The notes beneath the pieces were generated by a model, which worked only from the letters and a program-made list of their open reading frames with translations, searched no databases and was not told where the DNA came from. DNA of 38,876 nucleotides from Phycisphaerales bacterium (GTDB lineage: Bacteria; Planctomycetota; Phycisphaerae; Phycisphaerales; UBA1924): positions 1 through 38,876 of the forward strand of contig CAJPFG010000045.1 in assembly GCA_905339235.1 (NCBI GenBank), written 5' to 3'. The translations under genes were made by a program, and so were the position numbers. Positions 1 to 6,413 of this stretch are shown here, piece by piece (position 1 is the first letter of the stretch; every line of letters starts with the position of its first letter).

Positions 1-65
1 ATCTCACGCAGCTTGGCGATGATCTGCTCGGGGCTGTGCCGCTTCCGCCTTCCTGGACCGCTCAT
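1..65 (-). CDS. IS3-family transposase OrfA, N-terminal fragment
   Basis: The minus strand from 65 encodes MSGPGRRKRHSPEQIIAKLR and runs off the window edge. The KR(H/Y)SPEQIIAKLRE stretch is the start of the helix-turn-helix domain (HTH_Tnp_1) of IS3-family OrfA proteins, which bind the IS ends and are fused to the DDE catalytic part (OrfB) by programmed -1 frameshifting. A good Shine-Dalgarno AAGGAG lies on the minus strand at 78-73, seven bases before the ATG, so the start is well supported. Only about 21 codons are visible, so whether the element is intact cannot be judged. Confidence 0.75.
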   Translation of the reverse strand, partial: MSGPGRRKRHSPEQIIAKLRE

Positions 66-139
66 CGAGAGACTCCTTCTGGGCCTTCCGGCCCGGTAGT
101 CTCTCATAACGGCTGGACCGATTCACGGGGAGCAGGTCA
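1..139 (-). mobile_element. End of an IS3-family insertion sequence (partial)
   Basis: Read on the minus strand, the element starts at 139 with TGACCTGCTCCCCGTGAATC, which has the TGACCTGC(C/T)CCC start typical of IS3-family terminal inverted repeats. About 70 bases inward, the first reading frame begins with the conserved N-terminus of an IS3 OrfA. The rest of the element (orfA remainder, orfB, other inverted repeat) lies beyond the left edge. The bases next to the end (140-142, ggg) would be the place to look for a 3-4 bp target duplication. Seen: the end sequence and the orfA start. Inferred: the exact boundary at 139. Confidence 0.75.
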
Positions 140-314
140 GGGCCACGTGCTGCGAGACGTCGTCGCAGACCTTATACGTGGTACCGCTCGTGCACAGGGT
201 CACGTCAAACTGGCATTCGATCCAGCAAGGCTGGTTCTCGACCGTACCCCACACCGAGGAGCCGTAGTTTTGAATATCAAAACACTCCTGACCAAGGCCC
301 GATTGCGTGCACAC
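123..314 (-). pseudogene. Cysteine-rich ORF cut by the IS end
   Basis: The minus strand from a GTG at 314 encodes about 60 residues rich in cysteine (seven Cys, for example CWIECQFDVTLC and VCDDVSQ). The frame is open back to a TAA at 344-342 and reads directly into the IS end, which supplies the stop codon at 125-123. The native part is therefore 140-314, and the C-terminus has been lost to the insertion. There is no signal peptide and no recognisable family. The upstream stop suggests that the N-terminus is also missing or frameshifted. It may be a remnant of a secreted disulfide-bonded protein, but this is only a guess; a chance ORF is possible. Confidence 0.35.
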
Positions 315-361
315 GCTGGCCGCATACCAGAGAGTACCATGTTACCCGATTGAGGGACGCC

Positions 362-1192
362 ATGTCAATGCAGAGAATATTGAGAATCGGCAGGCCGCTG
401 GCCGATCGTCGCGGCAGGGCACGCCGCCGCGGTTTCAGCATCATCGAGGTTCTTGTGGTGTGCTGCGTAATCTTGCTTCTCGTGGGCATGATCCTGCCTG
501 CACTCTCAACCATGAGGTATCGCTCCCGAGAGGCGGTGTCGCTCTCGAACCTGCGGTCAATCAGCTCCCGGCTGTGGATGTATGCCGATGAGTCGAACGG
601 CTTACCTCCCGTGTTCCTGCCAGCCAAGGAGAGCTACTATCCGCCGGACGAGATCACGCCCACAACCATCAATGGCACGACGATTGCCGGGCGATGGTTT
701 GATCACTCGTTCGCGTACCACTTGGCGTTCGCGCCGGCCATTCCGCGTTCTGCGCTTCTCGCTCCTGGCTCAAACGTCACGGCCATGACGCCCGCAGAGG
801 AATCGCGGGGTGGCTTGGCGACGGACTACTGGCTCGCATCGGTCTTCTACGCCGATCCTCCGTATTGGCACACCCTGACACAAGTTGGTCCCTCGCAATG
901 GCACGCCCAGAGGCTCGGCGACATGCTTTTTCCGTCGAATAAGGGCGTCGTGTTCCAATATGCGGTTTATGGCGCACCCCGAATGCGGCCACGCCAGTTC
1001 GTGCTCGGTCAACGCGGGGTGCGCGGTGGCGTAGCGTGGGGCGATCATTCCGTCACCATTGTGACACAAGGAGATCTGCTTCCGGGTGTGCCAAACTTCT
1101 TTGACCACTACCAGCAGCCGCCGCCCGGCCTGCTCGATGTTGGACTGCCCATCCACGAGACGGCCCATGGCATCCGCGGACGTGACAGATAG
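362..1192 (+). CDS. Prepilin-type N-terminal cleavage/methylation domain protein
   Basis: A type IV pilin/type II secretion pseudopilin-like protein of 276 residues. The leader is basic (RPLADRRGRARRRG). It is followed by the prepilin peptidase site G24|FSIIEV with the conserved Glu at +5, and then a hydrophobic helix of about 20 residues (LVVCCVILLLVGMILPAL). Prepilin peptidase would cut after G24 and methylate F25. The rest is a globular domain containing YADESNG, frequent in planctomycete pseudopilin-like proteins, and an F-W-G-D-H-like stretch (GVAWGDHSVTIV) near the C-terminus. The ATG at 362 is chosen because GAGGGA at 352-357 precedes it; an in-frame TTG at 350 and ATG at 368 are alternatives. 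Planctomycetes carry many such paralogues, mostly of unknown role, and the gene has no partner here: it is flanked by an IS remnant and convergent to the helicase. Confidence 0.85.
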   Translation: MSMQRILRIGRPLADRRGRARRRGFSIIEVLVVCCVILLLVGMILPALSTMRYRSREAVSLSNLRSISSRLWMYADESNGLPPVFLPAKESYYPPDEITPTTINGTTIAGRWFDHSFAYHLAFAPAIPRSALLAPGSNVTAMTPAEESRGGLATDYWLASVFYADPPYWHTLTQVGPSQWHAQRLGDMLFPSNKGVVFQYAVYGAPRMRPRQFVLGQRGVRGGVAWGDHSVTIVTQGDLLPGVPNFFDHYQQPPPGLLDVGLPIHETAHGIRGRDR

Positions 1193-1247
1193 GTGCAGTT
1201 CGTAGGAGATGAGCACGGGGTACGAGCGTTGGTCCGACCAGTCCCCT

Positions 1248-3509
1248 CTACTCCAGGTCCCCCCCTCCTCGCTCCACCCGCACCCCCCCCGGCAGCGCCG
1301 CCAGAAACACCCGGCCGTACCGCGCCGTGATCACCCGCTCGTCCAGGATCACCACGCGCCCCGTGTCCGACTTGCTCCGGATCAGACGCCCGATCCCCTG
1401 CTTGAACTTGATGACCGCCCGCGGCAGGGAATCCTCCATGAACGCGTTCCCGCCGCGCGATTCGATGAGTTCGTAGCGGGCCTGCGTCAGCGGGCGGTCG
1501 GGGGGGTCGAAGGGTAACTTTGCGATGATGACGTTGCGCAGCCCCTGCCCGCGCACATCCACGCCCTGCCAGAACGAGGCCGCGCCGAAGAGCACGCTCG
1601 TGTCGTTCTCGCGGAAGCGCTGGAGGATGGCGGTCCGCGAGCCGTCGCGGCCCTGGGCCAGGAGCGGGTAGCCCTTGCGGGCCAGGGGGCCGGCAAGTTC
1701 GCTCGCGCAGCGGTTGAGGGCGGAGAAGGCGGTGAAGAGCACGAAGGCCCCGCCGCGGGTGGCTTCGATGTGCTTGAGGATCGCGGCGGAGAGCGGGGAG
1801 AGGGGGGGGCCTTCGTGGGACCGGACGAACCCCCCTCCGCCCTCGAAGACTCGGGCACCTCCCCCTTGGGGGGAGGAGTTGGACCCCCTCCGCCTCGCGG
1901 ACTCGGCACCTCGCCCTTGGGGGGAGGAACGCTCGATGAAGACCTGCATCTGGCGGGCGAAGTCGAAGGGGCTGCCGAGTTGCAGGGCCTTGGCGCCTTC
2001 GCAGCCCAGGCGCGAGATGATGTGGGCGAAGGCGGTTTCGGCGGACTCGGAGGATTCTTCCTCACGCACGCTGCGTGTCGCGAGCGTGGCGCTGGTGAGG
2101 ATCACGGAGACTTCCTGGCGGAAGAGCCGCTCGCGGAGGATCCTGGCGACTTCGATGGGGGCGCAGCCGAGTGTTACTTTGGCCCCGCGAGGGGAATCCT
2201 CGTCGCCGCCGGCGACATCGACCCAGTAGGCGCACCCCGGCAGGGATTGGGTGACCAGCGTCTCGGCCTCGGCGGCGATCATTTCGGCGCGGATGGCGTA
2301 GGCGTTCAGTTCGAAGCGGTCCTCGTCGGCGGTCACTGCCTCGCGGAGGGTCTTGAGCCGCAGCGAGAGGTCGCGCATGACGGGCGTAAGGACGTTGGCG
2401 ACCGCGCCGGGCTCCCGGATGCGCACGGAGCGGGGCTCGACGCCCGCCCCCCCAGCCCCGCCCGGGCCGCGCTGCGTCCAGCGGCCGCGCGGCTCGCCGG
2501 CACGCTCGGTGAGGGCGCGCAGGTCGTCGAAGAAGGCGCGGGTGGCGGTTATGGCGTCATCGACCAGGCGCGTGGCCCGGGCCATCTTCTCGCCGTCGGC
2601 GACGGCCAGGGCCAACTGCGGCAGGTAGCCCTTGCCCGAACGCGGGTGCAGGAGCGTGGTGAGCAGGTGCATGACGCGGCCTTCGGCCAGGGCGACGCCG
2701 AAGTGATCGCTGGCGACGTCCTCCACGCCGTGGGCCTCGTCGAGGATCACGTGGTGGTACTTGGGGAGGATGCCGGCGTCCTGCTCGCGGAGGTTGAGGT
2801 CGGCGAAGAAGAGGGCGTGATTGGTGATGAGGAGGTTGGCGCCCTCGACGCGGGCCCGCGCGGCCTGGTAGAAGCACTGCTTGTACGTGGGGCACTTGCG
2901 GCCCATGCAGTTGCCCGAGTCGGACTGGACCTTGTCCCAGACGCCCATGCGCTCGACCGGCGGGAGCGTGGAGAGCGTGCCGTCGCGGGTGGTGTTGGCC
3001 CAGTCTTCAATGACGTGGAGCGAGCGCCGGGCCGCCGGGTCGCCGAAGAGGCGGTCCTGCCGTTTGGAGGCCAGGGAGAGGCGGCGGACGCTGACGTAGT
3101 TGCCGCGGCCCTTCACGAGAATGGGGCGGAGCGGCGGGGGCAGCGAGGGATTGGCGTGCGGGGCGAGAAGAGCCTGGAGAAGTGGGATGTCCTTCTCGAT
3201 GAGTTGCTCCTGGAGCGAGATGGTGTTGGTGGCGACGACCACGGTCTCGCCGCGCTCGATGCAGCGGAGGATGGCGGGGACGAGGTAGGCGAAGGACTTT
3301 CCCACGCCCGTGCCCGCCTCGACGAGCAGGTGGGACTTGGATTCCATGGCGGCGGCGACGGCCGCGGCCATGTGCGATTGCTCGGGGCGGGATTCGAAGG
3401 CGGGGCCGAGGTGCTCGGCGATGGGGCCGCGGTCGGAGAGGATGTCCGCGAGGGATAGCGGCACGGGCGGATGGTACGTTCGCGGCCGGCGCCGGATCGC
3501 TCGTCGCAT
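1248..3509 (-). CDS. DinG/XPD-type superfamily 2 ATP-dependent DNA helicase
   Basis: A DinG/YoaA-like 5'-3' helicase expected to unwind DNA during repair or clear R-loops and replication blocks. Visible motifs: Walker A GTGVGKS (66-72), motif Ia ATNTISLQEQ (93-102), DEAH box (257-260), SAT in ILTSATLATR, and motif VI QGIGRLIRS (704-712). XPD relatives hold a 4Fe-4S cluster with four Cys. Here three are visible (C201, C206, C212), but the first position, in KGRGNYVSVRR (133-143), has Val/Ser. Between the helicase halves, at about residues 525-568, there is a Gly/Ser/Pro-rich duplicated insert encoded by a palindromic DNA repeat (see 1830-1930). The start is uncertain: ATG at 3509 gives an Arg-rich leader, and GTG at 3464 (MPLSLADILSD) fits the family better. 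Thirteen bases separate it from prsW upstream, so it probably ends that transcription unit. Confidence 0.9.
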   Translation of the reverse strand: MRRAIRRRPRTYHPPVPLSLADILSDRGPIAEHLGPAFESRPEQSHMAAAVAAAMESKSHLLVEAGTGVGKSFAYLVPAILRCIERGETVVVATNTISLQEQLIEKDIPLLQALLAPHANPSLPPPLRPILVKGRGNYVSVRRLSLASKRQDRLFGDPAARRSLHVIEDWANTTRDGTLSTLPPVERMGVWDKVQSDSGNCMGRKCPTYKQCFYQAARARVEGANLLITNHALFFADLNLREQDAGILPKYHHVILDEAHGVEDVASDHFGVALAEGRVMHLLTTLLHPRSGKGYLPQLALAVADGEKMARATRLVDDAITATRAFFDDLRALTERAGEPRGRWTQRGPGGAGGAGVEPRSVRIREPGAVANVLTPVMRDLSLRLKTLREAVTADEDRFELNAYAIRAEMIAAEAETLVTQSLPGCAYWVDVAGGDEDSPRGAKVTLGCAPIEVARILRERLFRQEVSVILTSATLATRSVREEESSESAETAFAHIISRLGCEGAKALQLGSPFDFARQMQVFIERSSPQGRGAESARRRGSNSSPQGGGARVFEGGGGFVRSHEGPPLSPLSAAILKHIEATRGGAFVLFTAFSALNRCASELAGPLARKGYPLLAQGRDGSRTAILQRFRENDTSVLFGAASFWQGVDVRGQGLRNVIIAKLPFDPPDRPLTQARYELIESRGGNAFMEDSLPRAVIKFKQGIGRLIRSKSDTGRVVILDERVITARYGRVFLAALPGGVRVERGGGDLE
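1830..1930. repeat. Duplicated palindromic repeat inside the helicase gene
   Basis: Two similar units lie side by side, starting near 1830 and 1884. On the plus strand each reads CCCCCTCCGCC..., then GACTCGG, then CACCTC(C/G)CCCTTGGGGGGAGGA. Each ends in an inverted repeat: 1858-1876 (CCTCCCCC TTG GGGGGAGG type) and 1909-1927 (one mismatch). On the coding strand they give two related peptides beginning SSPQG(R/G)GA, 17 residues apart, so the frame is kept. The composition is unlike the flanking helicase codons. It resembles interspersed palindromic elements that insert into genes without breaking the frame; membership in a known family is not shown. Confidence 0.7.
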
Positions 3510-3522
3510 CGCGAGTCGGCGT

Positions 3523-4248
3523 CTACGTCGCTGACGAGAAATGACGCTTGGAGAGCCTCGATCCGCGGGCCACCAGCCCCCGGAAGCCCACCATCCCGAC
3601 GAACATCAGCCCCACGCCCGACGCGATGAAGGTCCACGACGTCTTTCCCGTGTCGCGGGCCCGCTCCGCGGCGGCGAACGCCACAACATCCCACAGAAAG
3701 TGCAACACGATGGCTCCCGCCAGCGAGCCCAACGTCCAAGCCCACCAGCGAGGATGCCGGATCGCGAGCATCCCCAGCCCAAACCCGCCGATGCCCCCCA
3801 TGACCAGGTGCCCCGCGAGCCGCACCGGCTCCTGGCCGGGCAGGATCATCGTCGTGCTCTTGAAGCCCATGTGGAAGACCGACTCCTCGATCGCCGCGCC
3901 CAGGCCCGCGAACGCCCCATAGACCAGGCCGTCCATCGGATCGTTGAAATGCCGGCGGAACAGCACGAGGATCAGGACCACGGTGGTGAGTTTGGCGATC
4001 TCCTCGGTGATCCCGGCGAACGCCGCCCACGTCGTGTCCGAGACCATGCTCAGCGCGTGATCGACCGTGAGATCGATCAGCACACCCTGCGCCCGCCCGG
4101 CGAGAAACATCAGCACGGCGCCCAGCAGGATGGCCGCGGCGATCGGCGCGGGGGGCTCGCGGTCGTAGAGGTCGTAGCGCCAGGCGACGACGCCGATGAA
4201 GGCGGAGCACGCGAGCAGGGTGGAATAGAGAATGACGAGCGAGAACAC
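3523..4248 (-). CDS. prsW: PrsW-family intramembrane metalloprotease
   Basis: A 241-residue membrane protein with about seven or eight hydrophobic segments and the PrsW signature. It has YDREPP (28-33) after the first helix, EExxK (E82, E83, K86), a second acidic motif DGLVYGAFAGLGAAIEES (E121, E122), and histidines in GHLVMGG (H147) and LHFLWD (H183). In Bacillus, PrsW makes the site-1 cut of the anti-sigma factor RsiW in response to antimicrobial peptides and wall damage. Here the substrate is unknown, and no anti-sigma gene is adjacent. The gene lies between rsmG (51 bases upstream) and the helicase (13 bases downstream), in the same run as PBP2 and RodA, so a role in envelope stress is a reasonable inference. 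Confidence 0.85.
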   Translation of the reverse strand: MFSLVILYSTLLACSAFIGVVAWRYDLYDREPPAPIAAAILLGAVLMFLAGRAQGVLIDLTVDHALSMVSDTTWAAFAGITEEIAKLTTVVLILVLFRRHFNDPMDGLVYGAFAGLGAAIEESVFHMGFKSTTMILPGQEPVRLAGHLVMGGIGGFGLGMLAIRHPRWWAWTLGSLAGAIVLHFLWDVVAFAAAERARDTGKTSWTFIASGVGLMFVGMVGFRGLVARGSRLSKRHFSSAT

Positions 4249-4299
4249 GGCGTCAGTATGCCAGAAACTCGCGCCCCACGCGCCCCGCCCGCCCCGCGG

Positions 4300-5124
4300 C
4301 TACTTCACCTTGCTCCCGATCGGCGCCCGGTTCGGCTCCCCATCCCGTCGAGGGTACATCTTCGGCGTCGCCGCGCCCTTGGAGAGCACCACGATCCGGC
4401 CGGTGGGGGTTTCGATCGTGGCCTCGTGAACCGCCTTGAGTTGGTGCAGGGCCTCCTTGGCCGCCTCGAGTTCTTCCGCCGCCTTCTGGCCCTTGATCAG
4501 AGCCACCACGCCCGAGGGTTTCGCCAGCGGTACGGTCAACTCCGCCAGGACGTTGATCGCACCCACAGCCCGCGCGACCACCGCGTCGTACTGCTCGCGA
4601 TGCCCACCCTTGCGGCCCGTTCCCGTCTTTTCGCCGCGATCCTGGCCGAGCCCCTCGGCGCGTCCCTGCACGATCTCGACATTCGCCAGCCCCAGCGCCG
4701 CCGCGGCCTGTTTGAGAAACTCGACCTTCTTGCCCGTCGCCTCCAGCAGCGTGAACCGGAGTGTGGGCAGGACGATCGCGAGCGGAATCCCGGGAAGCCC
4801 CCCGCCCGTACCAACATCAATCACTCGCCCGCCTTCAGGGATTTCCGCGAGCACCTGCAACAGCGTGAGCGAGTCGAGGATGTGCTTCCGCCACGCCTCC
4901 GCCGGTTCGGTGATGCTCGTGAGATTGGCCTGGCGGTTTGCCGCCAGCAGCATCGCAAGGAACCGCCCGAGTTGCCCGAGGTCGCCGGGCTCAAACTCAA
5001 TCCCGAGCGTGCCGGCCTCGGCCAGTAACTCGCCCGGCGGCGTGAGCGCCGCGACCGCCGCCAGACCAAAGTCGATCCTCTCGCGATCCGGGCGGCCCGG
5101 CCTGCTGGAAGTGGGAGTCGTCAT
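4300..5124 (-). CDS. rsmG: 16S rRNA (guanine527-N7)-methyltransferase RsmG
   Basis: RsmG (GidB) uses S-adenosylmethionine to methylate N7 of G527 in the 530 loop of 16S rRNA; its loss gives low-level streptomycin resistance in other bacteria. The Rossmann-fold SAM motif is DVGTGGGLPGIPLAI (103-117). It is preceded by the family-typical NLTSI...W.KHILDSL (67-87) and followed by LLEATGKKVEFL. At 274 residues it is longer than the usual 205-240. The extra length is an N-terminal extension of about 35 residues, an insert (LGQDRGEKTGTGRKGGHREQ) after the GRAE motif, and a C-terminal tail (KMYPRRDGEPNRAPIG) that appears in several homologues. It is embedded in the rodA-prsW run, with 36 bases to rodA upstream. 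The ATG at 5124 has only a weak SD. Confidence 0.93.
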   Translation of the reverse strand: MTTPTSSRPGRPDRERIDFGLAAVAALTPPGELLAEAGTLGIEFEPGDLGQLGRFLAMLLAANRQANLTSITEPAEAWRKHILDSLTLLQVLAEIPEGGRVIDVGTGGGLPGIPLAIVLPTLRFTLLEATGKKVEFLKQAAAALGLANVEIVQGRAEGLGQDRGEKTGTGRKGGHREQYDAVVARAVGAINVLAELTVPLAKPSGVVALIKGQKAAEELEAAKEALHQLKAVHEATIETPTGRIVVLSKGAATPKMYPRRDGEPNRAPIGSKVK

Positions 5125-5160
5125 CCGTTGGACGGTACGCCGAGGGGGCGGGGCATGTGG

Positions 5161-6387
5161 TCAGTCGCTCTCGTCCCACTCGAAACTCTTCCGCATGGTC
5201 ATCTTGGGGCGGCGGAGAGCGACGGACCATACCAGCCCGACCATCATCCACGACGCCAGCATGCTCGAGCCCCCGTGGCTCACGAAGGGGAGCGTGATGC
5301 CGATGATGGGAAGAAGGCCGACGTTCATCCCGACGTTGATGATGACCTGCGTCGCGACGAACGCGGCCAGGCCCACCGGCACAAGCCGGCCGAAGGGCTC
5401 GCGGCAGACCCCCGCCGTCCACAGCGCGCCGACCGCCCAGAGCACGTACAGGCCCAGCACGCCCAATCCCCCCAGCAAACCGAAGCGGTTCATCACGACC
5501 GCGAAAACCATGTCGTTGTGGCGCTCCGGCAGCGCGTTGTAGCGGACGAGCGTTCGCGAAAGTCCCTGGCCCGCGCCGTCCACGCCCCCCGCCCCCGCGA
5601 GGCGCTGCGCCGTGACGCTCTGCATGTTGATGTCCTGGTCCGCGCTCTCGTCGCCCTTCATCTGCAGAAACAATCCGGCAATCCGAGCCTTCTGGTGGGG
5701 CATCAGGAAGGGGTACGCGGCCGGGGCTGCGAGGGCCGCGATCAGAACGACCGCCGCGAGGTGCTTGAGTTTGGCTCCCGCCGCGACCAGCACCGCGAAC
5801 AGCGCCGGAATGAACAGGCACGCCGTGCCCAGGTCGGGTTGAAGCACGATGAGGCCGACAGGGATCCCCGTGATGATCGCGGGGGGGAGCAGGCCCATGA
5901 AGGTGCGGTGGTTTTTCTTGAAGCGAAGGTACCACGCCAGGGCCATTACCCACGCGATCTTTACGAGTTCCGACGGTTGCAGATCTACCGGGCCCAAGTC
6001 GATCCACGACCGCGCGCCGTTACGGGGCCGGACGAGAAAGGTGGGCACGAAGGGGATCAGCAGGAACACCAGCATGCCCAGCGCCAGCCCGAAGAGCACC
6101 CAGGAGGCGTAACCCAGCCAGCGATAGTGCGGTAGCGCCATGGCCGCGGCCGCGATGAGCCCCGCCCCCATGAACACAAGTTGCTTCGACGCGAGCGGCC
6201 CCAGTTCGGTCACGGCGTGCACGGCGGTGGTGCTGCCGACGTCGATCGCGTGCAGCCCGATCAGAGAAAGGCCTACGGAGGCGGCGACCGTGAGCCACGC
6301 GGGGCCGACCTGCGCGGCGACTCCCAGCACGATCTTCATCGTCGAATCGAACCTCGCGTTGCTGGAACTGGCGTGCACGTACGACAT
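5161..6387 (-). CDS. rodA: Rod-shape SEDS peptidoglycan polymerase RodA
   Basis: A SEDS-family glycosyltransferase that polymerises lipid II into glycan strands during side-wall growth, working with the class B PBP encoded just upstream. The 408 residues contain about ten membrane helices. Family motifs are RPRNGARSWIDLGPVDLQPSEL, LQPDLGT, the extracytoplasmic LPERHNDMVFAVVMNRFGLLG (its Asp aligns with the residue considered catalytic in RodA), and LPFVSHGGSS near the C-terminus. The ATG at 6387 follows GGAAGG four bases earlier. The stop of mrdA is only 26 bases upstream, so the two are almost certainly co-transcribed. The QSVTAQRLAGAGGVDGAGQGLSRT stretch, which usually reads QS..AIGSGG..GKG.G.GTQ, is divergent. 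RodA rather than FtsW is preferred from this pairing with PBP2. Confidence 0.93.
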   Translation of the reverse strand: MSYVHASSSNARFDSTMKIVLGVAAQVGPAWLTVAASVGLSLIGLHAIDVGSTTAVHAVTELGPLASKQLVFMGAGLIAAAAMALPHYRWLGYASWVLFGLALGMLVFLLIPFVPTFLVRPRNGARSWIDLGPVDLQPSELVKIAWVMALAWYLRFKKNHRTFMGLLPPAIITGIPVGLIVLQPDLGTACLFIPALFAVLVAAGAKLKHLAAVVLIAALAAPAAYPFLMPHQKARIAGLFLQMKGDESADQDINMQSVTAQRLAGAGGVDGAGQGLSRTLVRYNALPERHNDMVFAVVMNRFGLLGGLGVLGLYVLWAVGALWTAGVCREPFGRLVPVGLAAFVATQVIINVGMNVGLLPIIGITLPFVSHGGSSMLASWMMVGLVWSVALRRPKMTMRKSFEWDESD

Positions 6388-6413
6388 CGGGCCTTCCGTC
6401 TGGCTCGGGGGAG

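Noticed and set aside
267..283. Palindrome GTTTTGAATATCAAAAC, a possible operator upstream of the prepilin-like gene
   Set aside because: It is 80 bases from the gene with no promoter boxes placed around it, and lies within the cysteine-rich frame; too little to call.
1770..3458. Plus-strand open frame of 562 codons across the helicase gene
   Set aside because: It is the antisense of the helicase, with Gly/Glu/Val-rich low-complexity translation and no family resemblance; long antisense frames are expected at this GC content.
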